Assembly: GCF_020740795.1 (NCBI RefSeq)
Contig: NC_067289.1
Coordinates: 22,804,608-22,868,607 of the forward strand
Source of the DNA: Apus apus
Lineage: Eukaryota; Chordata; Aves; Apodiformes; Apodidae
Length of the DNA stretch: 64,000 nucleotides
Reading direction: 5' to 3'
Positions within the stretch are counted from its first letter, which is position 1; every line of letters starts with the position of its first letter. A program made the position numbers and the translations under genes. The notes beneath the pieces are model-generated. The model ran no database searches. It was not told the origin of the DNA and saw nothing but the letters and a program-made list of their open reading frames with translations. This document shows, piece by piece, positions 45,796 through 58,504 of the stretch.

Positions 45796-48700
45796 TATAT
45801 TTTAGCATCATTCCAAACCTCCAGTTTCTTACAGATATTATTCAAGTAATTTCCAACACCCAGAATGAAAACTGAGGGTTGAAAAATCATTTTCTCCCCC
45901 TCCCAAAAGTAGACTACCTGTTTTCCAGCAAGTCTTAAGTGTTTCCTCTAGGATTTCCTACGGCAAGTTCTTTTTAATTTTACTTTTTGTTAGAGAGACT
46001 ATACTAGTACTCCCTTTTTCTTTTTATAAGCTCCGATTCATGTGCATCTAATATTTAAATTGGTGGGTAATATACAGATTCTGATAAAACAAATAGGTTA
46101 ATCTTTTTAATTAGCACAGCTTTGAAAACTAAATAGACTAACCTGAATTCTTGTGCCTGTACATAAGATCCTAATTTTCAAGCTTTCCACAGGTCATCTG
46201 ATTATTATGTCTAAATTAGGTTGTTAAATAGGCAAGGCAAGCTGGACCTCAAAGCAAGGAATTTAGACCCAGCTTGTGCTGACCAGTTCCATTAATATAG
46301 CCACAGCAGAAAAGACACTTTAATTTTCAATCAATATAGCTCAGCAGCAAACTCATTTGCCAACAAAAAAACAGAATCCATTGCCTCATGCAGACTTCCT
46401 GGAGTTGGTGCAGCTGTATGCAAAGTGTCGCCCAAAGCATGCACATTTATTTAGTTATTCACCAAAGAACAGTTATACTGTTGGATCCAAGTACACCCCA
46501 ATATGTAAATGGACAACAGCTCATCTCTAATCCCACCAAGAACCTGATAACCCTTGAAGAAACACAGAGATCAACTGTACATCCTGTGAAAGCGAGATGG
46601 TGTCCCTCAGCCACCTCTGTCTCATCATCAGATAAAGTTTATCACTGCAATCATAGAGAGAAAGCTGCTATGGTGCTAGAATTTAAATGGGAAACATTAG
46701 CTGGATAATTTCATACAGTAAGTAAAGTTCTTTTTGAGTTTTTTTCTTCTTTGTTCAAAGTCAAAGGCAGAAGATAAGGCTCTCTGAGCAAAGAACAATG
46801 CTCAAAGATTTGTCATTTTAAGCAGTAAACTGCTGGTGTATGGGCAAAAGCAGCTCAACTGTATCAAGTGTCCAATCCCGTTTGACATTTACTGGCATGG
46901 ATTTCTGCATGACTTAAAAAGCAAACAGTAACCAGCTGAAACATCAGCTTCCTGCCTGTTTTCATAAAAAGATACAGAGAAACCAACTGCAGCAAACATC
47001 AAACCTCAAATGGGATACATCTTTTCTATCTCCCAGTCTGCAGTAACTGAGCCTATTAATAATAATGGCATGAAAATTCACTGCACTTTTTCCCCCTCAA
47101 TGGTAAATTAGAAATCTAGATTTTAAGCAATTCAGTTTTCACTGTATATAGAATTGCAATATTTGCATGCTTACTGTGCCTAATAAATGCAATAATGATG
47201 TCAAACATGACCACATACTTGCCTAGCTAAGACTTCAATTTATGTCTCTATATAGTCAGAAATTAATAGCTTACTATTTGTTTTCCCATGATTCACAGAG
47301 TTTTGGGAATTGTTACAATGTGCTAGGAGGGCCAATGATAGGCCTAGTAAAATAATATATTATCTCAGTACAACAAGACTTGAAAACACTTACCATAGCT
47401 GTAATTATAACCCTGAATGGCCACAGCTGATCCCTAACCTCAAACACTGCACACCCTCCCATTCAGTGAATCTGCATTAGGAAAAAAAAATCTTTACTAT
47501 GGCCTTATTAAACAAATATTTCCTTGTTCTTGTTTTAAAGGTTCTACTCGTTTAACCTGTTTATATAGAGTCAGACCATAGTGTTACCAAATTAGAACAC
47601 TAACTACCTCAGAGTCTTTAAGTTGTTCAGATTCCTGTAGGTCTTATCACTGTCTTTTTGACAAATGGTTCCAGGAAGGGAACTGAAACCATATTCATCT
47701 GCTACTTGACAGCAGCAACTCATGGCTCCTTCTAACAACTGCTGAGTTACTTTAGTCAGAAATGCACACTAGAATTTTTTCCCTGTAACATCCTGCTCAA
47801 ACTGTGGATGTCTCACTGTGTTTGGTTTATGGTATTGCTAAAGAGTTGTCAGAGTTTGAGCTGGTTACTGTGAAATAAAAGCTTATAGTCCTAAGCAGTG
47901 CCTTTCAAAAAGCAAAAGCTTTTTCTATGTCTAAATGATTTTCTCTGAAGCCTGTGACACCAGACCAGTTAAGAATTCTTTAAGAATAAGGTGTTTACTT
48001 TTTAATTGGACTAAGGATGATGTCACCTCACGTAGCCAAGTATGAATGTAATGTGGACTTAAAAAGCTCAAATTTTGCCAGTTTGGGGATGTCTCATTTC
48101 AGTCTCTTTTTTTTACACCAATTGTGGAGAGAGAAGAAAAATTTAAAAAAAAATAATAATTAAAATAACATTCTAGTTGTGTGCACATAGTGGATGGGAC
48201 AAGAAAACCCTCAAACCATAGTAAACACACATCAGGCTGGACTTATAATAACATTTTGCTGGCAAAGGCAATGAAGCTCTGGTTGCCTGGTGAGGTCTCC
48301 AGATCTAGACCCCTTTAACAAGGTCAGACAAGTACACCAGGACTCACGAGATAGTCACCTGTGACTTGGGAAAGTAGGTGAACTAGAGGAGTGAGTTTCA
48401 AAATTCCTCATTCTTCATCTTCCATGATCAAGAAACACACTCATACAGAATATCCATGTATACACACACAGATGTATATACATGTGTATGTCCTCACAAA
48501 TATACATTCTACTGCCTCATTTTAGTTACCAAACACATGACAAGTATTTAAGAAATTTCCTCTATGGAACAGAAAACATCACAGTACTACATACTTCTAC
48601 TCTAAGATCCACTGAAGTAAATTGAAATACTTTAATTCTACCATGTTTTGCATATATGAAACCTGCATGCACAAATTGAAAAAAACCCTCAGTAAGTTCA

Positions 48701-51700
48701 TAACATTTTAGTTTGTAATGAAAAATGTGAATTTTATTTGAGGAGGAGTACATAACCTTTCTGCACCTGCAAGACAACGTAGAGTTGGAAGTCTCAAGCT
48801 GAAGACAAACATCTTTAGCTGCTGATACAAGAGGAATTTATTTAGAGATGGAGTAGACATTTTGTTTTCAAATAAAATACTGACAATAAAAAAGTTGAAA
48901 CTACTTTGATCTGTAGTAATACAAAAACCATTGCCATCAGCAATTGCATGGGCAATCTGATGCCTTTGTTAAAAGTCACTGATATTCCACTTCTGAAGTG
49001 CTAATGAAATACCACCCAGCTGTCAGCTCCCATTCACACCTGACCTAGCTGCACCTTTCTTGTTTTGAAGATAAACAAAACAATTGTTAATTGGTATGTA
49101 TCATCCTAGACTAGCAAGCTCTAATTTTTCAATTATGAGTTAAAGCAAAGAGGTTCCTAAAAAGGAAATGGAATTGGTAACTTTTCTTGCCATACAGACA
49201 TGATGGCTACAGTAAAATTTAACATATAAAATGAACTTCAAGAATTGTGAGCTAAATTATCTTCAGGGGTAAGTCTTCCAACAAAATAAACGTATCATCA
49301 GCCTTCGACATGCTTAGTTTGATGCAGAAATATTCTATCTCAGGTAATCATCTCACCAGCTAATCTCTTGCAATACAGGAATACAGAAAGGTTTAAAGAC
49401 AAAATTACCCAGTATTACTGCTTGCAATCCCTGTTTGCATTACCAGATAGAATAATGTCTTGATTTTTGAAAGGCATTTTTACTACTACTGCTAATATCA
49501 CTATGCCAGGCCTTTTTGCTAGAAACTTCCAGAACTTAAACAGTGGTTCATCCAGTATATGTACACAAAATTAGCCCAAGGTTAAGTATTACAGTTTTTA
49601 CAGTTTTTCAGAGTAACAATATTCAGATTTACTCATAACAATTAAAAGATCAGATTCCCAGAGAAACAGTTAATTTTAGGTGAACCTGTTTCAGATACTA
49701 CAGCCCAACAACCACGTAGGCCTAAAGATATTCTAAAACAAATTTAAAAATGTACCAACAAGAAAAATAAGTGATTTCCCTAAGCATTTCCATAGCTTGC
49801 ATAAAGACATCAATTACCACAGCTTGTCTTCTAAATTAATGATTCACAGCGATGGATTTTTCATGCAAGTCAGCCAGCTGAACATTACACTTTGACTCTG
49901 GGGAGAAAGTATAGTATGTCTTAATTAAGAATATTTTGTATAAGACAGAATACAGTCAGAAGAAATACATTTCTCTAGTCAGCCAGGTAAAATGTAAGAA
50001 AATAAAACTAGTTGCAATTTAAATTGGAAAAAAACTTAAGTAGTCTCCATAATTCATATATAAAGTGAACTAGAACGAGCATGTTCCCCCAGATAAGCTC
50101 TGTAAAGTGGCTGCAAGTTTCTGTTTTGTTGAATGAACCAATTTGAGATCTACTCCAGTTAGGCATGAAAGAAGATGGAAATTTCACATTAATATCCTGC
50201 TTCCTGTCATATACGCAGCCTTGCAAGACTTCAGTGATGCCACAATTTCTTCTTTTAAAAGGATATCAAGTATTTTCACAGCCTTGACTGAAATTCAACT
50301 CAACGTTGAATTGTTCTATGAGTGAATGATAATGATCTCAAATATTTTCTAAATGAATGCTGTATTCTAATGGTTTTCTTGAACACAACACATAAATATC
50401 ATCTAAGTCTTGATGATATTTGTTACTTTGATCAGGTCAGTGCAAAATACCTCTACAACTCAAACAGCATGTAGCATTTCTAACTGTTCACTTTCAAAGT
50501 GTTATTTGATCATTGTATTGAAAGATTTACAAAATAAAAATGAAGTCTGTGATAGATGTTACCATTTATCCGTGCAGTATGTAAAATGAATGTTCTAATA
50601 TCTCTAAAAATCTATAACAAGCTGTTCAAGAATAGCAAGGACCACCATGCCTGATGAATTATATGACCACCTAGTTGCTTACACAGCTTATATGCAATAC
50701 AATAAGGTTGTTAAAAGCATTAATCACATTCAAATAGACCTCTGCTTTTAAACAAACTAATACCCAGATGCCTCACACTCTTTACTGAATGTTATTTTAT
50801 GAGTAGCAAGAGTTTGTTTTCCTATAATACTGGATTAAAGCAGGTTAAGTATAGATTACATGACTCGTCCACTGCCAAAGAATCTAAAAAGAAGTAAACT
50901 TTTTTCCTTTTTTCCTTTAAAAATATCTTATCCTTTGGTGTTACCTTCTCTGAGTTCCCAATAAAATATTAGAGCCTTTGAAAACAAAAATTAAATTTGC
51001 CCTGGCTCTCGGTGCTTCAGCAATATTTCTGGGGATTCTTCTAAAGTCCTACAATTTCTAAGAAATTACATAGTAACTCAAATATAGGATAGTTACATAA
51101 ATAAGGATTAGGAAAGGATGATGAATATAAATTAAATTAGCCTCTACTAATCCTGAAATGACAAAGAGTAGGAACATATTATCATACATCTGCTTCCACA
51201 GAGCTTTCACTACAGGTAAAGAGGATACCCTAATTTAACATATCTCCTTATAACAATTCTTATATGCAGATTTGAATTTATGTTGCTTTCCTCTCCTTCC
51301 AAATACAAGATATCCTAGTGTTCCTATTGAGAAATATGCTCACATCACTTCAAAAATTAATTTTCATTATCACTGAGTGAAAGCTTGTCCTCTTCAAGCT
51401 AAAGGTTTTTTTGCTGTCACTTCACCTATGAAGATCCAGTATCAGTTATAACCAATTCACAAGTGTGCTATTTTGACATGGCATGTACATTTTCCTCCCT
51501 CATACATGTATATGAAAAATTACCAATGGGATTTTTTCTGTTCACACATATTATTCCCTCAAAATGAATCATCTTACAGTCATTTGTTTCTTTCTCACTT
51601 TCATGGATATATTCTCTATACACCCTGTTGCTCTATTTCCCCTGTAATTAGACATGTCTGGTTGTTAGTTTTTCTGATATTTGTTTTTCTTGGTATGTCC

Positions 51701-53584
51701 TTGTAGATCTAATATCCTTCCTTCTTTAGTATTTCCACACATGCATGGTAGGGAGAACAGATGGAAACTGCCAGCTACAGATAATGCCAAGTAGCGTCTG
51801 TGCAAGTGGAGACTCCAAAATCTCCAAAATCCACATGGGTTTTGTGTTACCATGACATTTTCTATGCTTCAGAGATGCTGGGAAGGACTAATCAAAGGTA
51901 CTCCCCTACAGGAAACTGAGAATAAGCATGAGTGTAGCATGCGGTGACCACACAGGTGACACTGAACTGAGCAGCTGCATTCAGACATGCAGGGCATGTG
52001 GGGCTTCAGAACCTGTCCCCAGGAAGGAGAAGGAGAACACTTACAGCTACAAAGCAGCACAAAGATTGTTTCATGTTGCTTAATCCTAGCAGGTATATCT
52101 TTCTATTAAGAATGTTATCTCATGTCTTGCTGAATTCCCAATAGGTATTTAGAGATGCTCTTTAAACACCCTGAGTTTGTCAGATGAGGGGCAGGGGAAA
52201 CATGGGAAGAAGTTATTCTCTTGTCTCTGGCTTAAAAAAAATCGTAATAAAGCAGCCCATGTCTGAACAAGTTCATACAGGGGTGGGATATTTCACAGAC
52301 CACTTGTTCTCTGTTTCAACTGGTAGTAATAAAACTGCCCCTGCTTACTCTAAAAAGAAAGTCACAGCTAGTAGTCCTCACAGTTCTGCTTCCCTGCAAT
52401 GGCATTTTCAGGTGGCTGAAGTAAGGGAGCAGGGAATGCTCCTTAGAGATTAAAAGAAGCCAAGATTTACATGCACACACTGCAGAAGAAGAGAACACCA
52501 CAGTCAAAGCAGAGAGAGATCTCTACAGTTAGGCCTGGGCACTGAGGAAGACTGATAAAATAAGCAAGCAGATGAAGAGGAAGGCCCAGTTCTGATGCAG
52601 AGGAACAAATTAAGGCAAAGGTAAAACATTCCTCTGGACTTTTATTAGTACCAGTTACAGACCACACATAATCCCTATCATCCCTCTGATACTTAAATCA
52701 ACATTACTGCAGGATGAAAATGAGATGAGAGCATCCAAAGTTCAAAATGAGTGTTGAACCGAAAGGGTTCAGCTCTCCATCTCCTATGTTTACAGCAGAT
52801 GCTAGATGGCTGTTCTTTTCAACACCTTGCCTTACTTCTCTTAAGAGGAGATTCTCAGACACTGCTGTCCTCTTCCTCCCACCTCCTCAGTTCAGACCTC
52901 TACTAATAACTTCTCTGGCTAGACAGAGTGGGAGAACAGATGTGTTTGTGAGTTCTGTGACTGGACTAATCACAGCCAGTCACAGGACACGGCAAAAATA
53001 AGAAGGTCCATAGCACATGCTGTCATAAGACAACTTGTTATTTTTCACACTAGACCATGGAGGTGTAGTAGACACATTAAGCATTAAACTAAAAGTCCCT
53101 TCTGTCATCTTCAACTCAAACATCAGCTCTGTCCAATATTATCTGAACCTTTATTTAGAAGCGAGGAGTCAGTTTCATTTTTTCACTTTTTAAAAATAAC
53201 AAAAACACCTGCTGCCTATAACATGACTGTGAATAAACTATGTTACTTTATTAAGGAGGATTTTATTCACCATATGTAAGTGCACATGCTTTTAAAGACA
53301 AAACAGAATTACTACAGTATTTTAAAAGTCCATATCCAATTTAATAAGAGACTAGTTTATTCTTCTCTAGTACTTGTAAGAATCATTAGACATCTTCCAA
53401 CTCCTACTAATTACTTCAGCTTTGGCAGACATTACTGTTTCCTCCTCCTGCTTTTTTTAATAAATCTGAAATTAACAAGGCAATAAACTGACATATTTAC
53501 TGTAAAAATAACTTGGCTTCCCTCTCTTTTTCCTCCCACTTCTCATATTTCTCTTTGCAGATTCACCTACAGGCTTTACATATA

Positions 53585-53660
53585 GTTAGAGCAATTTGGG
53601 AAGGGACCTGGGCATCTCTCCTCTACATCAACAGGATCTCAAGTCAAAAACCCAATGTTA
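53585..53660 (-). mobile_element. Possible CR1-like LINE 3' tail, minus orientation
   Basis: TTGGGAAGGGACCTGGGCAT and the following ATCAACAGGATC resemble the reverse complement of the CR1 3' end (TTGGAAGGGACCT block). It is short and diverged. Confidence 0.4.
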
Positions 53661-56600
53661 CAGTAAGCTGTTTGTGCTGTCTTAGGCTTTGATTAATATC
53701 TTTAAATAGCTCAGAAACTAGAGCAAACACTCTTTTTTTGGAAAAAAATATCTCCAAGAAAGAAAACATGAGTTGCTTCAGTGAACTCAAATTGCTACAT
53801 GAAGTACATAATCATTAAATGCTCCAAGAATTCCTTTAATTTAGATGTGAAAAAGAAAAGCATTTGAAAAGATGCAGTTTTACTGTACCAATTAAAAAAT
53901 GCCTTAAATCTTTAAAATTACTTTCTTTCTAACTACAATTTACATAACTGAGATGTATGGGGAAAACTGGGGCATCAAACATTTCCTCAGACATAGAAAC
54001 AGTTATTGAAAAATGATGTTTTGCTGTACTGACAAGGAAGGAGGCAATCTCCAGTGGCTAAGTGATTGTGAGAGGTTGAGACAGGCTGGCTTTGACAAAA
54101 TCTCCATGCTCCTAACATTACCTTAACATGCCCGGGTCAGTTAAAACAAAAAAAAATCATGCTGAAAAATTGGTGTCCAAGCTTTCCAGTTTACTCCAAA
54201 CTTCTACAGGAGAATCAAGGGCTGGAATAGTATCACTGTTCAGAAAGTACCAGATGCAGAGTGCAGCTAGGGAGCAAGTGCTTGGGCATATTATCTTGCT
54301 GCAAAGGCAATAAAGTGTTTACTTTCCCGTTGTGTCTGAGCAAAGTTCTCAGAATTCAGTCAGAATTCCAAAAAGCAAAACAAAGCCATAAATGTCTTGT
54401 TTAAAGAACTTAGAAAGGAAATTACAGTTCTCTTTTCTCCGATGAGGAAGTCTCCCAAACTCACTGTGCATATATATACACATACAGATGACAAAAACAG
54501 AGGAAGACAGAGAAGCACAGGAACTTGTGTCCTTCTGAGGTCTGGAGAGATCACTCCTACCTAACCAGTGCTTGTTTTTGTACATTTAAGAAATCCCACC
54601 AGACACATGGTACAGTTTCAGTTCTGAAAGGATTGATTGTTCTAGAGAAAGGCAATTGCCCATTAGCCCCAACAAGTCATCACAGGTCTAGATTTGTCAC
54701 CTATACACAACAGATCAGAAATAATTTGAATTATTAAGCAATTATTTGGTTACCTGTAAGATTGCAGAGCAGAAGTACATAAGTAGAAAGGTATCTTCGG
54801 ATTAATAGGGCAGCTATTTGGTTAAAACTGAATACAACTACATTGTTTCAACTACCTTCTTTTATACGACATACTAGTTGTCATTATTGATTCTTCCTGA
54901 ATAGCCTCAAGATCTGAAAATATATTTCTCAAGAATGATTATAACTCAACTAAAAAAAAAAATCCTATACAACACAGGAGGTCCAATCTTATTAACTCGA
55001 AAGCCAGACACATCCTTAAACCATTAGCTTGTATCAAGAAGAAATTTTCTCTTTTCCCATCTCCTAGCTACAGCTGCTTTGCAATGACTCTAAAAGACCA
55101 AAAAGGATGCGGATAACTCATGCAGCTTTTATCACATTAGCCACAGTCTGCAGTTTTCATAATCATTAGCTGTGAAGTATATTAAACAAAGCAGAACACG
55201 CCCTTACGGTTGATACTTTAATCACACCGCATAAGAACAGTTCTTTATCATACATACTCCATTAAGGCCACCAAATGAGATGCTATTCACAACTACCAAA
55301 GCAGAAGCAGGCAGAGCAGAGTGCTGCCATCACACAGCCAAGCTGTGACTGCTACACCAGGAGGGTTCATGCTTCTAAACGCAGTCACCAGACAGCTCCC
55401 AACATGTACCTCTGATTTTTGCTGGGCTGAGGGGTCAACAACCAGCAGGATGTGTGCACATGTGCAAGACTAATAACATTATTTTGAACACACAGCATAA
55501 AGAAAATAGCCTAGAGACTGGGTAAAAGACAGATTTACTCTGTATTAATTGATATCTAGCCTATGTTTCACAAAGAGAGAATAATGTGTTGCCTACACAG
55601 AACACCGATCATCAGAAATTATTTCAGAAGATACTAATCCACTCCAAATATGTGTCTTCATGGTTGATAAGCAAGCAAAATGCAAATTTTAAAATCTGAG
55701 AAAAACCCATATGTTAGTTGAAAAGGACTTTAAAGAGCTAAGAGTAGCTACATTTTGATGCAAAGAGTCCTACCAGTGCTAACCCCTCTCCACTGCTACA
55801 AACTAGAAGCTGAATTAAACCACACAAACATGAAATTTACATCTACAGAATAAATCTCAAAGGAGTTACTACAACAAAGTAGTGTTCCTACAACTATGTT
55901 AGGCTACACATGATCATATATATGCACATTCTTCCATCTGAGAGGAACAGAGGTAACAAAAGAGACAAGTCTTACAAAGGAACACGAAGCACACTGGAAG
56001 CGAGTCACTCAACAGCTCCCAGCATTAATCCCAGGCCATTTCTGGAATCAACTTGAGCCAGCAGTGTTGTAGCTAAGGCATTCAGTAGGCCAACAGACAC
56101 ACAGGATATTCTGTGGTTTTAATAATGAGTATCAAAGTAGATGAGTGACAACTTCATGAATACTTTCGCATACGTGTGAACAAATCACTTGCTGAAAATG
56201 GTAGATGGGAAGAGAAAGTCAGAGTAAATATTAAAATCCAAACTCAATCTCAAACTTGACTTGAGAATGTGAATACATAGAATAGACAGTCTCACAAAAA
56301 TAAGTTTTAGAACTCATGACTGCATTTAATAGCAAATTTAACATAGCCACAACCCTTCACCTTGCATTATACCTTAAGCTGCCCTGTGTAATTCTGTTGA
56401 CAACCCACACCTTAAAGAAAAAGCCAACCACTGTTCCTCCTATCTCCTTCCCTGGTAATTATTCCTCATCACACTCAACCAAGCCACAACAATTCTGAAA
56501 AATACAGTGGACATACAAAAGGAAAGTATTAATCTGATCTAAGAATTCACTGCTTAAAAACAACAAGCAATTCGAAAGGTATCACAAAATTGATGGAGGA

Positions 56601-57440
56601 GAATAACATACTCTCTTTTAAGATTTAACACCCATAGGACTTTACTTTAAAACCTACTAATTTCATTGAAATGATAAAATACCTCAGATATGCATTTGAC
56701 TTAATCTATGCTACGACATTTCAGTCACCTAGGAATAGCATAATTTTCCTCTAGAATAAGGTACCAATGACATCAAAAATGAAGACACAAGAATTGGGGA
56801 ATCAGAGATAGCAGGTGACTAATGATACATATTTCATACACACTGTGTAAGCTTTAATGGCTCTTTAATACCAAGATGTGTGGAGTATTTGATATATGAG
56901 AGATCATACATCAATCTGATTAAAACACACCAAGGTGTTGCCAGGAGGAGAAAATGGACTACACAAAGTCTAACAATCCAGATGCCTTTTTTCCAACCCC
57001 CTCCCCAGTGCTCTTGCTTACCTATGTGTAAGCGACAAGGACCAGGAACACACATAAATACATGCACATGATCTGTTCCCACAGACAGAATCAAAGTCTT
57101 CCCGCTTTGCCATCTCACTGCTGCCAGAAATTACAGCCTATGTTCGAAAATTTTCATCCTTTCCCCATTAATTCACCTGCTCCCATTGCATCCCCTGCGT
57201 CTTTTTTAACACCGCTGATGCTCATCAGTGGTTTTTAAAAGGCAAGTTTTCATAGCGAGGCATCAGAAACGCAGATATAAATCCAAACCCGAGCGCTTCC
57301 ACAACCGGTAATTTTAAATGTAACTTAACACTTGAGATCTTAAAGCTTTCCCGTAACGCGATTACCTCGACAAACAACACCTAAGTCTACTGAAGTTTTT
57401 TAAAAGCCAAAAGACGAAGTGTTCCGTACGAGCAGACCCA

Positions 57441-57560
57441 GCCGCCGGCACAGCCCCGCACCAGCCGGCACGGCCCCGCACCAGCCGGCACGGCCCCGCA
57501 CCACCCGCCACGGCCCCGCACCACCCGCCACGGCCCCGCACCACCCGCCACGGCCCCGCA
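57441..57560. repeat. 20-bp minisatellite, 6 copies
   Basis: Six head-to-tail units of exactly 20 bp. The consensus is CCAGCCGGCACGGCCCCGCA in the left copies and CCACCCGCCACGGCCCCGCA in the right copies. The first copy is the most diverged. The minus strand is G-rich, with runs of three and four G. It lies at the left edge of the CpG island, in SERPINI1 intron 1. Confidence 0.95.
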
Positions 57561-57691
57561 CGCCACAGGAGCCCCTCAGAACGGGGCTTCAGCAGCACCG
57601 CTGCCCAGTCCCGAGCGGCCGGAGAAGCCACAGACCCGCAGGGCACGGCACGTCCTTCGGCACCGACGGGACGTTCGCAACTCCCGCCGCC

Positions 57692-57718
57692 ACAGGTACC
57701 ACAGGTACCACAGGTACC
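57692..57718. repeat. 9-bp tandem repeat, 3 copies of ACAGGTACC
   Basis: Three perfect units, each containing the palindrome GGTACC, inside the CpG island. Confidence 0.95.
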
Positions 57719-57921
57719 AACTCGGAAGCGAAGCGCTGCCGCGGCGCAGAGGGCGGCGAGCGGGGCTGAGCGCGGCGGGAGCGGTTCCCGCCGCAGGTGG
57801 AGAGAGAGACAAAGACGAACGCACCTGCGGGGCCCGGCGCTGAGCCCCGCTCCTCCCCGCAGCTCCCCGGGCGGGCGGCGCCGGCAGCTCCGCTCCCCTG
57901 CCCGCCAAAGCGGGACAGGCA

Positions 57922-57948
57922 CCGGGCTCCCCGGGCTCCCCGGGCTCC
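57922..57948. repeat. 9-bp tandem repeat, 3 copies of CCGGGCTCC
   Basis: Three perfect adjacent units directly before the CCCCG array. It belongs to the same group of GC-rich short tandem repeats. Confidence 0.95.
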
Positions 57949-57950
57949 CC

Positions 57951-57970
57951 CCCCGCCCCGCCCCGCCCCG
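57951..57970. repeat. (CCCCG)4 array, GC boxes and possible G-quadruplex on minus strand
   Basis: Four perfect CCCCG units, preceded by further C residues. The minus strand carries several GGGG runs one base apart, which fit both Sp1-type GC boxes and G-quadruplex formation. Confidence 0.9.
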
Positions 57971-58121
57971 CTCCCCTCAGGCGGTAACGGATCTCGCGGC
58001 GCGAGCCCGGGGCGTGCCGCCAGCCCCCGGACACGAGCCCAGCGACACGAGCCGGAGCCGCCACCCAGCGCCTGCCCCCCCAGCGCGGCCAGGGCGGAAA
58101 GGGCGCGGCGCTCACCGGCAG

Positions 58122-58169
58122 TGCCGGTCCTGGTGCCGGTCCCGGTCCCGGTGCCGGTGCCGCTGCCCC
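58122..58169. repeat. Imperfect GC-rich hexamer repeat, 8 units
   Basis: Eight consecutive hexamers of the type TGCCGG or TCCCGG, the last two degraded. The array abuts the predicted SERPINI1 exon 1 donor and would be transcribed in the leader. Confidence 0.9.
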
Positions 58170-58212
58170 CGCCTCGCTGCCCGCCGCTCCGCCGCGGCTC
58201 TGCCCCCCCCGC

Positions 58213-58225
58213 CCGCGCGCGCGCG
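58213..58225. repeat. Short alternating CG tract
   Basis: An alternating C/G stretch (CCCGCGCGCGCGCGGG region) within the promoter. It could adopt left-handed DNA under supercoiling; that is inference only. Confidence 0.7.
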
Positions 58226-58322
58226 GGTACCTCCCCGCCCGGCCCCGCCCCCGCCGCCCGCCCCGCGCGCCGGTTGGGCCGCCAGGCTTCCTGCTGCCCC
58301 GCCCAGCTCCGCCCCGCGCGGG

Positions 58323-58341
58323 GCATTGTGGGGCTTGTAGT
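58323..58341 (-). promoter_or_regulatory. ZNF143/THAP11-type (SBS) motif facing SERPINI1
   Basis: The minus strand reads ACTACAAGCCCCACAATGC. This matches 16 of 19 positions of the well-known ACTACAATTCCCAGAATGC element of CpG promoters. It lies just upstream of the predicted SERPINI1 exon 1. Confidence 0.7.
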
Positions 58342-58353
58342 CGGCGGGGCCGG

Positions 58354-58372
58354 ACTACGACGCCCAGAGGCC
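58354..58372 (+). promoter_or_regulatory. ZNF143-type motif facing the rightward gene
   Basis: The plus strand reads ACTACGACGCCCAGAGGCC. It keeps the ACTAC and CCCAGA cores (13 of 19 to the consensus as I recall it). It sits 12 bp from the minus-strand copy in divergent orientation. Confidence 0.55.
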
Positions 58373-58379
58373 CCCGCGG

Positions 58380-58504
58380 CTGCCGGTTAGTTCCGGACAA
58401 CGCCTGGGGTGCGGGAGCCGCGGCGGCCGCTTCCTGCTGGCGGGGCTTCCGGCGCGGCGGCGGAGCCCCCTGAGCGCTGCGAGGGCCCGGCGGGCCGGGG
58501 GGAG
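58380..58504 (+). other. PDCD10: Predicted non-coding exon 1 of rightward gene (inferred PDCD10)
   Basis: The exon is inferred from its place immediately right of the plus-oriented ZNF143-type motif and a strong donor GGGGGAG|GTGAGC (exon end 58504). The segment contains no ATG, which fits an untranslated first exon. The start is approximate. The gene symbol rests on the conserved SERPINI1-PDCD10 head-to-head arrangement, not on protein sequence. PDCD10 encodes CCM3, a scaffold protein of the cerebral cavernous malformation and STRIPAK complexes. Confidence 0.5.

Larger units (their letters stand above)
33673..58115 (-). other. SERPINI1 intron 1 (large first intron)
   Basis: About 24.4 kb separates the predicted CpG-island exon 1 from the start-codon exon. 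It is mostly AT-rich with no recognisable gene. Notable contents are an RFX X-box-like site (39587-39600), a CT microsatellite (41591-41609), a GC-rich anomalous block (43730-44056), a G/T-rich tract (45724-45795), a possible CR1 remnant (53585-53660) and, at its 5' end, the promoter-proximal minisatellite (57441-57560). The right boundary depends on which exon 1 donor is used. Confidence 0.7.
58116..58300 (-). other. SERPINI1: Predicted SERPINI1 non-coding exon 1
   Basis: The first exon is predicted from a strong donor on the minus strand (CCG|GTGAGC, exon end at 58116). It lies just downstream, in the gene's direction, of the minus-oriented ZNF143-type motif at 58323-58341. The 5' end is a guess, because CpG-island promoters use dispersed start sites. 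The exon would hold a GC-rich hexamer repeat (58122-58169). An alternative donor, CCGCAG|GTGCGT, ends at 57825 and would give a longer or alternative first exon. Exon 2 carries only 18 nt of leader before the ATG, so an upstream leader exon is required. Confidence 0.45.

Noticed and set aside
55715-55800. Possible second minus-oriented CR1 remnant
   Set aside because: Only GGACTTTAAAG and TAACCCCTC loosely resemble CR1. The match is too weak to call.
57588-57608. Possible RE1/REST silencer (TTCAGCAGCACCGC...), attractive for a neuronal gene
   Set aside because: Only the left half-site resembles the consensus. The right half (GGACAGCGCC) does not match.
57576-58400. 274-codon open frame on the minus strand and several overlapping frames of 100-245 codons on both strands
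   Set aside because: They lie in the CpG island, are built from Gly/Ala/Arg/Pro repeats, overlap one another in several frames and reflect scarcity of stop codons in GC-rich DNA.
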